A stretch of 64,000 bases of DNA from Enterococcaceae bacterium (GCA_022649665.1 JALCOL010000001.1:62001-126000), one strand, 5' to 3'. Counted from the first letter of the stretch, positions 1-8,165 are shown. Program-made: numbers and translations. Notes: generated by a model from the letters alone, not told the origin.

Positions 1-2
1 TC

Positions 3-350
3 GGCCATACCCCGATCGATGTCATTGATTTCTCGCAAAAGAACGGGCTGATCGTCGAAGCATACTCGCCGATCGCGCATGGCGAGATGCTTCATAATGA
101 AGTGATCGCTGCGATGGCGCAAAAATACAAAGTATCGATCCCGCAGCTTGCGATCCGCTATTGTCTGCAGCTGAATCTGCTGCCGCTGGCCAAAACGGAA
201 AATCCGGCGCATATGAAAAACAATGCGGATGTCGATTTTGTGATCAGCGCTGAAGATATGGAGGCACTCGCGCATCTCGCGCACTTTGATTATGGGAATG
301 ACCGCGAGATCCCAGTTTACCGGAAAGTTTCAGAAGATCCCAAAAAGTAA
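3..350 (+). CDS. Aldo/keto reductase, C-terminal part (5' truncated by window)
   Basis: The open frame runs in from the window edge and stops at 348-350. The visible 115 residues match the C-terminal third of NADPH-dependent aldo/keto reductases: a segment reading VEAYSPIAHGEML is the strand-7 'AYSPL' region of the (beta/alpha)8 barrel, followed by the IRYCLQ helix and the family's usual '(K/N)tENPAHMKNN' cofactor-binding stretch. An internal ATG at 87 exists but the homology continues upstream of it, so it is not the true start. The start and catalytic Asp/Tyr/Lys/His lie outside the window, so substrate cannot be guessed. A strong terminator follows at 400-439. Confidence 0.85.
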   Translation, partial: GHTPIDVIDFSQKNGLIVEAYSPIAHGEMLHNEVIAAMAQKYKVSIPQLAIRYCLQLNLLPLAKTENPAHMKNNADVDFVISAEDMEALAHLAHFDYGNDREIPVYRKVSEDPKK

Positions 351-399
351 CCATGGATCCGTGGGTGCGAAAGTTGCGAGATAAGAAAAAATCCGAAAA

Positions 400-439
400 C
401 AGGGACATGACAAGGCTTGACGTCATGTCCCTGCTTTTT
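400..439 (+). terminator. Intrinsic terminator after aldo/keto reductase
   Basis: A perfect 12-bp stem (CAGGGACATGAC with its complement GTCATGTCCCTG) closes a 10-nt loop and is followed by CTTTTTG. The bases just before it (about 380-399, ATAAGAAAAAATCCGAAAA) resemble the edge of the dispersed repeat described elsewhere in this window. Confidence 0.85.
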
Positions 440-650
440 GCGTTTTGTGGTAGAAACGATCACTAAAACCCTTATAAAATCAATTTGGAAGCGGATCCAA
501 CTTAGAGATTTTTTTACTAAAAGGTAGAATTTTTGCACAAAGATAAAAGGTATTATGTTAAACTTATCTTTAACAAAAATAATGACAGTTGGGATGCGTA
601 CTTTTTCAAATTGGAAAGCCACATTCGTTTGTCAGGACAGGGGAGATTCG

Positions 651-1868
651 ATGGGATTTATTGGGGTTTTGAGCCTGATTTTAATTTCCACGACTTTGGC
701 GTCTCATTTTTCAAAAAAAATCGGGATACCAGCGGTCATCGGGCAATTGTTGGTAGGGGTCATTTTGGGGAAAGGGATGCTGGATATCGTTCATTCCGAT
801 ATGCTTGTCCAAGAGTTTTCAGAAATCGGCGTGATTCTTTTGATGTTTTTAGCTGGAATTGAAAGCGATTTCGGTTTGCTGAAGAAATATATGAAGCCGG
901 CGCTTTATGTGGCGTGTCTCGGAATGCTTTTTCCGATCGTGATGAGCTGGGGTTCCGGTGTGCTTTTGGGTGTGAACGGAAAAGAAGCGCTGTTTTTCGG
1001 GATCGTTTTGGCGGCAACTTCGGTCAGTATCTCGGTCGAAGTGATGAAAGAGCTGCATGTTGTCGATTCGAAAGAAGGGACGACGATTCTGGGAGCGGCG
1101 GTCATCGATGATATTTTAACGGTCTTGCTGGTCAGCCTTGGGATCTCATTTTTGACAGGTGAAAACGATACAAGCGCCGGCGAATCGCTTTTCGGGATCG
1201 GTCTGCAGCTTATTTACTTTATTTTGATCTATTTCGTCGTGCGCTGGATCGCCCCGTATTTGCTCAAGCTCAGCAAGCGCTTGTTTGCCAGCTCAGCGGT
1301 CATTATCACTTCGCTGATCATTTGTCTGGTAATGGCTTTTTTGGCAGACAAAGTCGGGCTCAGTTCGGTCATCGGCGCTTTCTTTGCCGGGATCGCGGTC
1401 GGACAGACCGATGTCCGCAAGGAAGTTCATTTCAATACTGAAGCGCTGGGCTATTCAGTATTTATTCCGGTATTTTTCGTCAGCATCGGTTTGAATGTCG
1501 AATTTGCGGCATTGGGGGAGCAATTGATCTTCATCGCACTCTTTGTGATCGTTGCCTTGATATCGAAGCTGATCGGCGGCTACTTCGGGGCCAAATTTTC
1601 AGGCTTTAGCAATCATAGTTCAATGATGATCGGCGCTGGGATGGTCTCACGCGGTGAAATGGCGCTGGTCATTTTGCAGCTCGGCGTTGCGGGCAAACTG
1701 CTTACGAACGAATATTATTCGGCGCTCGTGATCGTGATCCTTTTGACGACCTTGATCTCGCCTTTGGTATTGAAGTTTTTTACAAAGAAAGTATCACAAG
1801 CTGCAGCCGAACAAACTGCCGAACAAATGGTGCCGTTCACCGTCGAAGAGAACCACCAGACGATTTGA
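651..1868 (+). CDS. napA: NapA-like Na+/H+ antiporter (CPA2 family)
   Basis: Integral membrane monovalent cation/proton antiporter of 405 residues, close to the 383 residues of Enterococcus hirae NapA. About 12 hydrophobic segments are visible. The paired aspartates of electrogenic CPA2 antiporters lie in AAVIDDILTV (residues 153-154), matching the essential Asp pair of NapA, and the N-terminal IGQLLVGVILG stretch is typical. No C-terminal TrkA-N domain is present, unlike KefB/KefC. The ATG at 651 has a GGGGAG ribosome site 5-7 bases upstream; the longer frame from 555 adds a polar stretch that does not fit. The likely role is Na+ and pH homeostasis. Monocistronic, closed by a terminator at 1879-1916. 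Confidence 0.85.
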   Translation: MGFIGVLSLILISTTLASHFSKKIGIPAVIGQLLVGVILGKGMLDIVHSDMLVQEFSEIGVILLMFLAGIESDFGLLKKYMKPALYVACLGMLFPIVMSWGSGVLLGVNGKEALFFGIVLAATSVSISVEVMKELHVVDSKEGTTILGAAVIDDILTVLLVSLGISFLTGENDTSAGESLFGIGLQLIYFILIYFVVRWIAPYLLKLSKRLFASSAVIITSLIICLVMAFLADKVGLSSVIGAFFAGIAVGQTDVRKEVHFNTEALGYSVFIPVFFVSIGLNVEFAALGEQLIFIALFVIVALISKLIGGYFGAKFSGFSNHSSMMIGAGMVSRGEMALVILQLGVAGKLLTNEYYSALVIVILLTTLISPLVLKFFTKKVSQAAAEQTAEQMVPFTVEENHQTI

Positions 1869-1878
1869 CCGGTGCAGT

Positions 1879-1916
1879 AAAAAAGCCTTCCAACCGAAAT
1901 GGTGGAAGGCTTTTTT
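1879..1916 (+). terminator. Intrinsic terminator after antiporter gene
   Basis: A stem made of AAAAGCCTTCCA and its near complement (TGGAAGGCTTTTT) around ACCGAAATGG, followed by a run of six T. It ends directly at the first copy of the dispersed repeat. Confidence 0.85.
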
Positions 1917-2090
1917 GTAAATAAACGGTGTTCCAAAAGCAGCTTCTTCGGAAATAATCCGAAAAATCTCAAAAATATAAGAAACTATTTTCGGATTTTT
2001 CTTCTTATTTCTCGAAGCTGGGCACTTTTGTCCCAGCCTCTTTTTGCAGATAAACGGTGTTTCAAAAGCAGCTTCTTCGGAACAGCCTGG
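1917..2090 (+). repeat. Dispersed mosaic intergenic repeat, copy 1
   Basis: Starts with ATAAACGGTG...AAAAGCAGCTTCTTCGG, continues with a TCCGAAAAATC...ATTTTCGGA inverted-repeat core and TTCTTCTTATTTCTCGAAGCTGG, then TTGTCCCAGCCTCTTTTT, and then restarts the first module at 2048-2081. Near-identical blocks occur at 7956-8163 (plus) and 56155-56330 (inverted). It lies between a terminator and the 3' end of the converging amidohydrolase gene and has no coding potential. Confidence 0.85.
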
Positions 2091-2093
2091 ATT

Positions 2094-3368
2094 TTAGTGT
2101 GCTGAGATCAAGCTGGGTTCGCTTTTGTATTCTTTGAGCTGTGTTTTCAATTGCGTTTCATCGATCGTCAGAAGCTCCCGGTCTTTCATGACGAAGTGTC
2201 CGCCGATGATGCTGTCGTTGACGTGGCTGCCTTTGGCGATCTCGACCATTGTATTGGCATTGATGCCGCCTGATAAATAATCGAGATTGCTGGTGTCAAG
2301 CGAGATTAGATCAGCTTTCTTGCCGACTTTGATCGCACCAAGGTCGGGATCGACGGAGTGGGTCGCCATGCTGAGGATCTCTTTGGCATTGACGAGCGCA
2401 TAATCACCTTTTGATTTTGAATACAGCTGCATCAGCGCCGAGAAAAGACGCATTTCGCGGAAAATATCGAGACCGCCGTGGCCGGCACCGTCTGTTCCAA
2501 GGTATGTCCCGATATGACGGTAAAGGAGCGCGTCGGTTTCCGGGATCCCTTTGGCACTGTTCGAATACGGGCAGTGGACGACTTTCGTATCGTTGTCTTG
2601 GATGAGCTGTTTTTCGTTTTCAGAAAGGAACAAGCTGTGCGGACCGATAAATTTATCGTGGAGCGCACCGAGTTTTTCCAAATATTCATAAGGACGCAGA
2701 TTTTCTTTTTCGATGACGTTTAGGATCTCGGACTCGTATTCGTTCATGTGGCAGGAGGTCAATAGATGCTGCTCCTTGCCGTAAACGAGGACACTTTCCT
2801 GGAGTTCTTTCGTCGCGGCCGGGAGCGTTGTGATCCCTAAGATCGGCGAGAGAAGTTCGTTTTCTTTCAGTGCATCGATCAATTCAAGGTTGCGCGCGAA
2901 CGCTTCTTCGGGCGTTGTGCGGAGGGTATCGAATGGGATCAGATCGGTCGTTTGATAGCCGATCGCTCCGCGCATTTTGATCGCGCTCAAAGTATCGATC
3001 ATTTCGATCGCAAGCGGACAGCCGGAGTCGATAAACGAGGTCGTACCGTTTTTGATCATCACGGCCGCCGCGGTTTTGGCTGATAATTTAACAAAGTCTT
3101 TTGTCAGCGAAGCTTCGAACGGAACATTGATCCGCTGCCAAACGATCGGCTTTTCAAACAAGAGCTTGCCTTGCAGAAATTGCTGGCTGATGTGGATATG
3201 ATTATCGACCAGACCGGGAAGCCATACTTTATCAGAACAAATCGTTGTTTTGGCGCTTTGGCCGGTAAACGGAACGAAGCGGCCGTCTTTGATCGCAAGA
3301 TCATTTTGCTGCAGTTCAAAATTTTCATCTAAATAGTGCGCATTTTTCAATAGAATATCTAACATCAC
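2094..3368 (-). CDS. Metal-dependent amidohydrolase (SsnA/guanine deaminase/cytosine deaminase-like)
   Basis: A 424-residue member of the COG0402 amidohydrolase superfamily that hydrolyses amino groups or rings of nucleobase-like compounds. Metal and catalytic positions are visible: HxH at H57/H59 (VDNHIHIS), H207 (CHMNE), H244 (GPHSLF) and D293 (GTDGAGHGG). The C-terminal beta-sandwich signature (VGKKADLISLD) is present. Substrate is not certain; guanine, 8-oxoguanine, cytosine and thioadenosine-type deaminases share these motifs. It is the last gene of an operon with an NCS2 nucleobase permease and a TauE-like permease (3-bp gap), which favours a nucleobase or similar N-heterocycle. Its stop lies at the edge of the dispersed repeat. 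Confidence 0.8.
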   Translation of the reverse strand: MMLDILLKNAHYLDENFELQQNDLAIKDGRFVPFTGQSAKTTICSDKVWLPGLVDNHIHISQQFLQGKLLFEKPIVWQRINVPFEASLTKDFVKLSAKTAAAVMIKNGTTSFIDSGCPLAIEMIDTLSAIKMRGAIGYQTTDLIPFDTLRTTPEEAFARNLELIDALKENELLSPILGITTLPAATKELQESVLVYGKEQHLLTSCHMNEYESEILNVIEKENLRPYEYLEKLGALHDKFIGPHSLFLSENEKQLIQDNDTKVVHCPYSNSAKGIPETDALLYRHIGTYLGTDGAGHGGLDIFREMRLFSALMQLYSKSKGDYALVNAKEILSMATHSVDPDLGAIKVGKKADLISLDTSNLDYLSGGINANTMVEIAKGSHVNDSIIGGHFVMKDRELLTIDETQLKTQLKEYKSEPSLISAH

Positions 3369-3371
3369 TAG

Positions 3372-4103
3372 TTACCCTCCTATTATTTTGGCCAGCGCGA
3401 TGATGATCGAAAAGATCGCGACTGCTTTTTTCAAAAGATTTTGATTGATCCGGTGGCCGTTGCGGCCGCCCATGATCACTCCCGCCCCGTGCCCGATGAG
3501 CGCGGTCGGCAGGATCGGACCAATGATGCTTAAATTCGAATTCATCAGATAGCCGACTGCTGACGGAACGCCGATAAAGATCGAGTTGAACAGCGAGATC
3601 GCCACAGCTTCGTGGACTTCGATTCCCAGCATGATCAAGATCGGCAGGACAACGATCGGACCGCCTGCCCCCGTTACGGAACAGATGAACCCCGTCACAA
3701 AGCCGATCGCGATCAAAACGAAATTATTATACTTTTTCACTTTCGGCTGCTCTTTGTTTTTTCGCAAAAGGATCGAGAACCCGGAAAACAAAACGACCAA
3801 GTATAAAATGAGGCTCATGATGTGCTCAGGGATCAAGAGATTTGCTTTGACACCGAGAAAGCTGGCGAAGAAGCTGCCGACGCTGATGATGCTGGCGAGT
3901 TTCACATTCAACAGTTTATTGCGGAAATAGCTGAAGCTGCCCAGCACACCTGAAACGATGAAGGCGGAAAAGCTCAGCGCCAGCGCTTCAACAGTATCCA
4001 AATGCATGACACTGACATAAAAGATCGGCAGCAAGAAGCCCGCGATGCCGCTAAGTCCAACTAAGAGACCGACGATTAAATTCACAATAAATACGAGTAT
4101 CAA
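3372..4103 (-). CDS. Sulfite exporter TauE/SafE family permease
   Basis: A 243-residue protein with about eight transmembrane helices and the family's internal duplication: an N-terminal LIVGLLVGLSGIAG and a repeat near residue 140 reading VTGFICSVTGAGGPIVVLP, the Gly-rich signatures of TauE/SafE (DUF81). The family moves organosulfur compounds, sulfite or organic anions across the membrane, commonly as exporter. It sits between a nucleobase permease and an amidohydrolase with only 3 bp to the latter, so it is probably cotranscribed and may export a product of the pathway such as a small acid; that is inference. Confidence 0.85.
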   Translation of the reverse strand: MILVFIVNLIVGLLVGLSGIAGFLLPIFYVSVMHLDTVEALALSFSAFIVSGVLGSFSYFRNKLLNVKLASIISVGSFFASFLGVKANLLIPEHIMSLILYLVVLFSGFSILLRKNKEQPKVKKYNNFVLIAIGFVTGFICSVTGAGGPIVVLPILIMLGIEVHEAVAISLFNSIFIGVPSAVGYLMNSNLSIIGPILPTALIGHGAGVIMGGRNGHRINQNLLKKAVAIFSIIIALAKIIGG

Positions 4104-4182
4104 TTTTTTCCCCTCTTTATGTTAAATTTGATTTCCGGCCTGCGGCAAACTGAGCTTCTTTCCTCATCAATTGTTGAATAGA

Positions 4183-5586
4183 TCATTCATTATTTGTGAC
4201 GGAAGCCCCCAAGCATTCTTCTTGCGGTTCCTCTGGTTTTTTTTCAATCGCCGGAGCCTTTTTCAGCAGGCTTTTAAAATTGAAGAAAATATTCAGCGTG
4301 ATCGCAGTCAGTGCACCGGAAAGGATCCCGCTGCCGAAAATACTTTGAACGATCACTGGGAAGTTTGCGTAAAAATTTGGATAAACCGATGGCAGCATGC
4401 ACATGCCAAGGCTGATCCCAACGATCAGCATGCTGTGGTTTTCTTTCAGTTCAACTTGTTTCAAGATATTGACAGCACTGCCGATGATCGCTCCGAACAT
4501 CGCGAAAGCGACCCCGCCCAAAACAGGTTTGGGAACAACTGAGATCAAAGCGGAGAATTTAGGGATCAAACCGACTAGGACCAGAATGAAACCAGCTGCG
4601 GCAGTTGCATAGCGGCTGCGTTTTTTCGCAAGTTCGAGAACCCCGACGTTTTCAGCGAAGGCGGTCGGTTGGACACCGTTGAAGATCCCCGCTAATAAAG
4701 TAACGATCCCGAGAGTTTTCATCGTTTTGCCGAATTGCGCATTTGTCAATTTTTTACCAACGATATTATGGATCCCCATCGAGGTACCGGAAACGGCAAC
4801 CATCGACAAGATCATGACGATCAAAAAGGAAACGCTGACGGTGATGCTGAATTGCGGCAGACCATAATGGAAAGGCATGATCAGCCCGAACCACGGAGCA
4901 TCAGCGACGGGTTTGAAGTTGACCATTCCCATGAAAGCAGCGGCAACGGTCCCGCAGATCAGTGCAATCAAAATACTGAGGTCGCCCAAGAATCCTTTCA
5001 AATATTTGCTTAAGATCAGGTGGAAGACGAAAACACCAAGAGCTAAGAAAAGCGCGGTATTGTTGACGCTTGCAGTCAACTGGTTCGCTTTGCCGTCCAT
5101 GATCCAGCGGTACGTATTCGGGAACAGCGCGACACCCAAGACCATCAAGTTCGTTCCGACGACTAGCGGCGGGAAGAAACGGCGCAGCCGCATCCAAAAC
5201 GGCGCGACCAAAAAGCAAAACAGACCGGCCGTCATCGTGCCGCCGGCGATCAGACAAAAACCAGCCGGGATCGACGGAGCGTGTTCAAGCGTGACAGTAG
5301 CGACGGAGGCGACCGCGAAGTTCGCGCCCATTACCATCGGCAAGAGCGGCGTCGTGCGCGGGATCACGTTCAGCGAAGCGAGGATCGTTGCGATCCCGCC
5401 GGAGAAAACGACGGCACTGACGAAAAAGATCGTTTGTGCTGCACTCAAGCCGACGTTGGCGGAGACGATCAAAGGAACGGTGATCCCGCCCAAGATCGCG
5501 ACGACAGCGTGCTGAAAACCTAAAGGGATACTTTGACTAAGGGGCAGTTTTTCATCTGCGTAGGAAAATTCTTCATGTTCATTCAT
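4183..5586 (-). CDS. NCS2-family nucleobase:cation symporter (xanthine/uracil permease type)
   Basis: A 467-residue membrane protein of the nucleobase/ascorbate transporter family with about 12-14 hydrophobic helices. Typical stretches are the N-terminal IPLGFQHAVVAILGGITVPLIV (the conserved QH motif), the PPLVVGTNLM segment in the middle and NVGVLELAKKRSR/GLIPKFSALI in the second half. I start it at ATG 5586, preceded by AGGAGA at about 10 bases; the extra upstream residues of the longer frame are not membrane-like. The gene begins 1 bp after the stop of a small open frame (5588-5791), which suggests translational coupling. The substrate is probably a purine or related base, because an amidohydrolase is in the same operon. 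Confidence 0.85.
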   Translation of the reverse strand: MNEHEEFSYADEKLPLSQSIPLGFQHAVVAILGGITVPLIVSANVGLSAAQTIFFVSAVVFSGGIATILASLNVIPRTTPLLPMVMGANFAVASVATVTLEHAPSIPAGFCLIAGGTMTAGLFCFLVAPFWMRLRRFFPPLVVGTNLMVLGVALFPNTYRWIMDGKANQLTASVNNTALFLALGVFVFHLILSKYLKGFLGDLSILIALICGTVAAAFMGMVNFKPVADAPWFGLIMPFHYGLPQFSITVSVSFLIVMILSMVAVSGTSMGIHNIVGKKLTNAQFGKTMKTLGIVTLLAGIFNGVQPTAFAENVGVLELAKKRSRYATAAAGFILVLVGLIPKFSALISVVPKPVLGGVAFAMFGAIIGSAVNILKQVELKENHSMLIVGISLGMCMLPSVYPNFYANFPVIVQSIFGSGILSGALTAITLNIFFNFKSLLKKAPAIEKKPEEPQEECLGASVTNNE

Positions 5587-5587
5587 T

Positions 5588-5791
5588 CTAATCGTTCTCC
5601 TTTTCAACAAAAAAGTTTTTTGTGGGTTTCTGCGGATCATTTCGGTTTTCCTGAGAGTTATTGATCGGCAGATTCACTTGGATATTTTTCGTTGAAAAGA
5701 GGTTGGATGAAGAAAGAAGAAATCTTTTCAATTTGCCGATTAAACACGTTACAGATAAACCATTGATCGTAGAGATAAAATCAATACTCAT
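5588..5791 (-). CDS. Small ORF (67 aa) upstream of and possibly coupled to the nucleobase permease
   Basis: A 67-codon frame starting with MSIDFISTINGLSV. It has a good ribosome site (AGGAGT, 6 bases before ATG 5791) and its TAG (5588-5590) lies one base before the permease ATG. Composition is Ser/Asn/Lys rich, without a clear membrane helix or known motif, and I do not recognise it. It could be a true small protein, or a leader frame that sets permease translation. No homology evidence is available, so the call rests on the ribosome site and spacing only. Confidence 0.4.
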   Translation of the reverse strand: MSIDFISTINGLSVTCLIGKLKRFLLSSSNLFSTKNIQVNLPINNSQENRNDPQKPTKNFFVEKEND

Positions 5792-5935
5792 ACTCTCACT
5801 CCTGTTGTAATGTGGCGACAATATTTGATTCGATCGTACGTATAAAAAATGATGACAACGTTTCCTTGTCTTTTGTATCCGCCTCCTTGTTTGCAAATAC
5901 GAACATTACTTGCTCTTTATACTTTGAATTGTAGC

Positions 5936-5944
5936 TGATATAAT
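5936..5944 (+). promoter_or_regulatory. Extended -10 promoter element for the Crp/Fnr regulator gene
   Basis: TGATATAAT, an extended -10 (TGN-TATAAT), about 50 bp upstream of the regulator ATG at 5996. The -35 region is weak, as often seen with extended -10 promoters. It lies in the divergent intergenic region shared with the permease operon. Confidence 0.5.
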
Positions 5945-5995
5945 AAGGGCGAAAAAGGACACTTGGGTATTTTTTTTAGAAATGCGGAGGATTTT

Positions 5996-6694
5996 ATGAA
6001 TATTAATCATTTAGTAGAATTAAATGCAGATTTCCGCTTTTTTACCGAGCGGATGACGGCGGAAGTCAAAGATAATTTTTTTGTCAAACGTTATCATATC
6101 GGCGAGCTGATCCACAGCAAAGGCGAGAAGCTCGATTATTTCGGGATCTTGGTCAAAGGCAAGACACGGGTCATTAATGAGTTTGAAAACGGCAACGTCT
6201 ATATGCTGGAGACCAATCCGGCGATCGATTTCATCGGCGAAGTCACGATTTTGGCGCGCCAGCCGCTGGCGAGCGTTACGATCGAAGCGGCTGAGGAATG
6301 CGTCGTCTTCGGGCTTGCCCGAAGGTACGCTGAAAAATGGATTTTCTCCGATATCGATATTTTGGGGTTGATCTCGTCTCGAGTAGCCTATAAGCTGTAC
6401 CGCAATTCGCTGAATCGCGGGATGCGGCTGTTTTATCCGTCGGAATTTATCTTTCTCGATTATTTGATCAAAGAAGGTTCAGAAAACGATATCAAGCGCG
6501 TCAAAACGTTTAAAATCAATAAGACGCGGCTAGTCATCTCTGAAGAGATCGGCATGAATATCAAAACGCTGAACCGAGTGGTCGCCAAGCTGAAGGATAA
6601 GGGATATTTTCTGCTGAATAAAGGAAAAATCGTGATCACCGAAGACAGTATCGCCAAGTCGACTGCGTATATCGATTCGCTGAAATCCGTCTAA
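5996..6694 (+). CDS. Crp/Fnr family transcriptional regulator
   Basis: A 232-residue protein with an N-terminal cyclic-nucleotide-binding-like beta roll (about residues 15-120, including IGELIHSKGEKLDYFGILVKG) and a C-terminal winged helix (about 165-215, with ISEEIGMNIKTLNRVVAKLKDKGY as recognition region). No Fnr-type N-terminal cysteine cluster is visible, so it is not an obvious oxygen-sensing Fe-S protein. The ATG at 5996 follows GCGGAGG; an in-frame TTG at 5963 has no ribosome site. It is divergent from the nucleobase permease/amidohydrolase operon and is probably its regulator. It could also control the flavin oxidoreductase gene downstream (112 bp away). Confidence 0.8.
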   Translation: MNINHLVELNADFRFFTERMTAEVKDNFFVKRYHIGELIHSKGEKLDYFGILVKGKTRVINEFENGNVYMLETNPAIDFIGEVTILARQPLASVTIEAAEECVVFGLARRYAEKWIFSDIDILGLISSRVAYKLYRNSLNRGMRLFYPSEFIFLDYLIKEGSENDIKRVKTFKINKTRLVISEEIGMNIKTLNRVVAKLKDKGYFLLNKGKIVITEDSIAKSTAYIDSLKSV

Positions 6695-6806
6695 AAAGTC
6701 GAAATTTTTGACAAAATATACCACTATCAGAGAAAATCCAATTAGTAACTGCTGTTTTCTTTTGCAGAACTCGCAAGGGTCGAGCAAGAGCGGAAGGAGA
6801 ATTTCG

Positions 6807-7916
6807 ATGACAGATTTCAAAGAACCAATTACTTTTCGACGCGGAGTCACGTTGAAAAATCGTCTATTGATGTCGCCGATGACGACGGAAATGAGCTTTT
6901 ACAACGGCATCGTGACGGATAATGATATCCGCTACTATGAAAATCGAGCTGCCGGGGTGGGAGCGATCATTACCGGTGCGATGAACGTTGCGCCGCTCGG
7001 CAAAGGCTGGCACGGCGCACCCGGGATTTTTGACGACAAATTTATTGCAGGTTTGAAGCGCTTGACGGATGCGGTCCATGCCAAGGGCGCAAAAATCTTT
7101 TTGCAGCTCCATCACGCCGGCCGGATGACGAACAGCGCGGTTCTCTGGGGAGCACAGCCGCTTGCTCCGAGTGCTGTCGCCGCTGAACGGCCCGGCGCTG
7201 AGGTGCCGCGCGCAATGACGGCCGAAGAAGTCTTGGATACGATCGAAGCGTTCAAACAAGGAGCGTTTCGAGCTATCGAGGCGGGCTTTGACGGGGTCGA
7301 GCTTCACGGCGCGAATACGTATCTGATCCAGCAGTTTTTCTCTCCGCATTCCAATCGGCGGACCGATGAATGGGGCGGGACACTTGAAAAGCGCTACCAT
7401 TTTATCGACCGTTTAGTCGCGACCGTCACTGAGGCGATCGATCAAGAAGGTCCGCGTGATTTTATCGTCGGTTACCGTTTTTCGCCGGAAGAATATGAAA
7501 CACCGGGGATCCGCATGGACGATACGGAATATTTGATCAAACATCTGCGGGAAACAACACTTGACTACCTGCACCTGTCGATGAATGATCTGCGCCGAAA
7601 ATCCGTCAGCGATGCTTACCAAGAAAAGCCGATCATGGCTTATATCCATGAATTTATCGCGGGCAAGATCCCTTTGATCGGCGTCGGCGGGATCCAAACA
7701 ACGCAAGACGTCGATGATACACTGACAAACGCGGAAATGGCAGCGGTCGGCACGTCGCTTTTGATCGATCCGAATTGGGCGGAAAAGACATTGGCCGGTA
7801 AAGGCGACATGATCCGGACGCGGGCCGATCTGCCGCAAGAAGACAATGTCGACCGGGACGCGGGCGGCACTTTGTGGGAGTTCGTCCACCACATGCGCCC
7901 TGATAAAAACTATTAA
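6807..7916 (+). CDS. NADH:flavin oxidoreductase, old yellow enzyme family
   Basis: A 369-residue FMN-dependent (beta/alpha)8 ene-reductase-type enzyme. The start of the barrel (LKNRLLMSPMTTEM) and the HHAGRM motif (residues 102-107) that contacts FMN are clear. The catalytic-site HGAN (167-170), followed by YLIQQFFSPHSNRRTDEWGG, is the classic signature. Length fits the single-domain (YqjM/OYE) class, without the C-terminal Fe-S and NAD domains of the dienoyl-CoA reductase class. ATG 6807 is preceded by GGAAGGAGA. The probable reaction is NAD(P)H-dependent reduction of electrophilic alkenes; the natural substrate is unknown. A strong terminator follows. Confidence 0.85.
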   Translation: MTDFKEPITFRRGVTLKNRLLMSPMTTEMSFYNGIVTDNDIRYYENRAAGVGAIITGAMNVAPLGKGWHGAPGIFDDKFIAGLKRLTDAVHAKGAKIFLQLHHAGRMTNSAVLWGAQPLAPSAVAAERPGAEVPRAMTAEEVLDTIEAFKQGAFRAIEAGFDGVELHGANTYLIQQFFSPHSNRRTDEWGGTLEKRYHFIDRLVATVTEAIDQEGPRDFIVGYRFSPEEYETPGIRMDDTEYLIKHLRETTLDYLHLSMNDLRRKSVSDAYQEKPIMAYIHEFIAGKIPLIGVGGIQTTQDVDDTLTNAEMAAVGTSLLIDPNWAEKTLAGKGDMIRTRADLPQEDNVDRDAGGTLWEFVHHMRPDKNY

Positions 7917-7956
7917 AAAAGGTCCTGTGACATAAGTTGATGTCACAGGACCTTTT
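7917..7956 (+). terminator. Intrinsic terminator after flavin oxidoreductase
   Basis: Perfect stem GGTCCTGTGACA with TGTCACAGGACC around an 8-nt loop (TAAGTTGA), flanked by A-run and T-run. It is directly fused to copy 2 of the dispersed repeat. The GTGACA/TGTCAC core recurs in terminators at 13224, 19526 and 57026. Confidence 0.9.
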
Positions 7957-8163
7957 TCCGAATAAACGGTGTTTCAAAAGCAGCTTCTTCGGATTAGGAG
8001 CCGAAAAATCTCAAAAATATAAGAAACTATTTTCGGATTTTTCTTCTTATTTCTCGAAGCTGGACACTTTTGTCCCAACCTCTTTTTCCGAATAAACGGT
8101 ATTTCAAAAGCAGCTTCTTCGGCTTATTTCTCGAAGCTGGGCACTTTTGTTACAACTTCTTTG
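7956..8163 (+). repeat. Dispersed mosaic intergenic repeat, copy 2 (one long and one short unit)
   Basis: A long unit (about 7956-8084) has the modules TTCCGAATAAACGGTG..., the CCGAAAAATC/ATTTTCGG inverted core and CTTATTTCTCGAAGCTGG. It is followed by a short unit (about 8085-8163) that repeats the first module and jumps straight to the last one, lacking the roughly 50-bp inverted core. It fills the space between converging genes and carries no open frame of note. Confidence 0.85.
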
Positions 8164-8165
8164 GA

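Noticed and set aside
1917-2105. Short open frames inside the dispersed repeat (also at 8070-8345)
   Set aside because: They are made of repeat sequence shared by unrelated intergenic sites and have no ribosome sites.
4877-5515. 212-codon plus-strand frame within the nucleobase permease
   Set aside because: Antisense to a complete NCS2 permease; no start signal or recognisable domain.
6708-6736. TTGACA ahead of the flavin oxidoreductase gene as promoter
   Set aside because: A perfect -35 is present at 6708-6713, but no acceptable -10 lies at 16-18 bp spacing.
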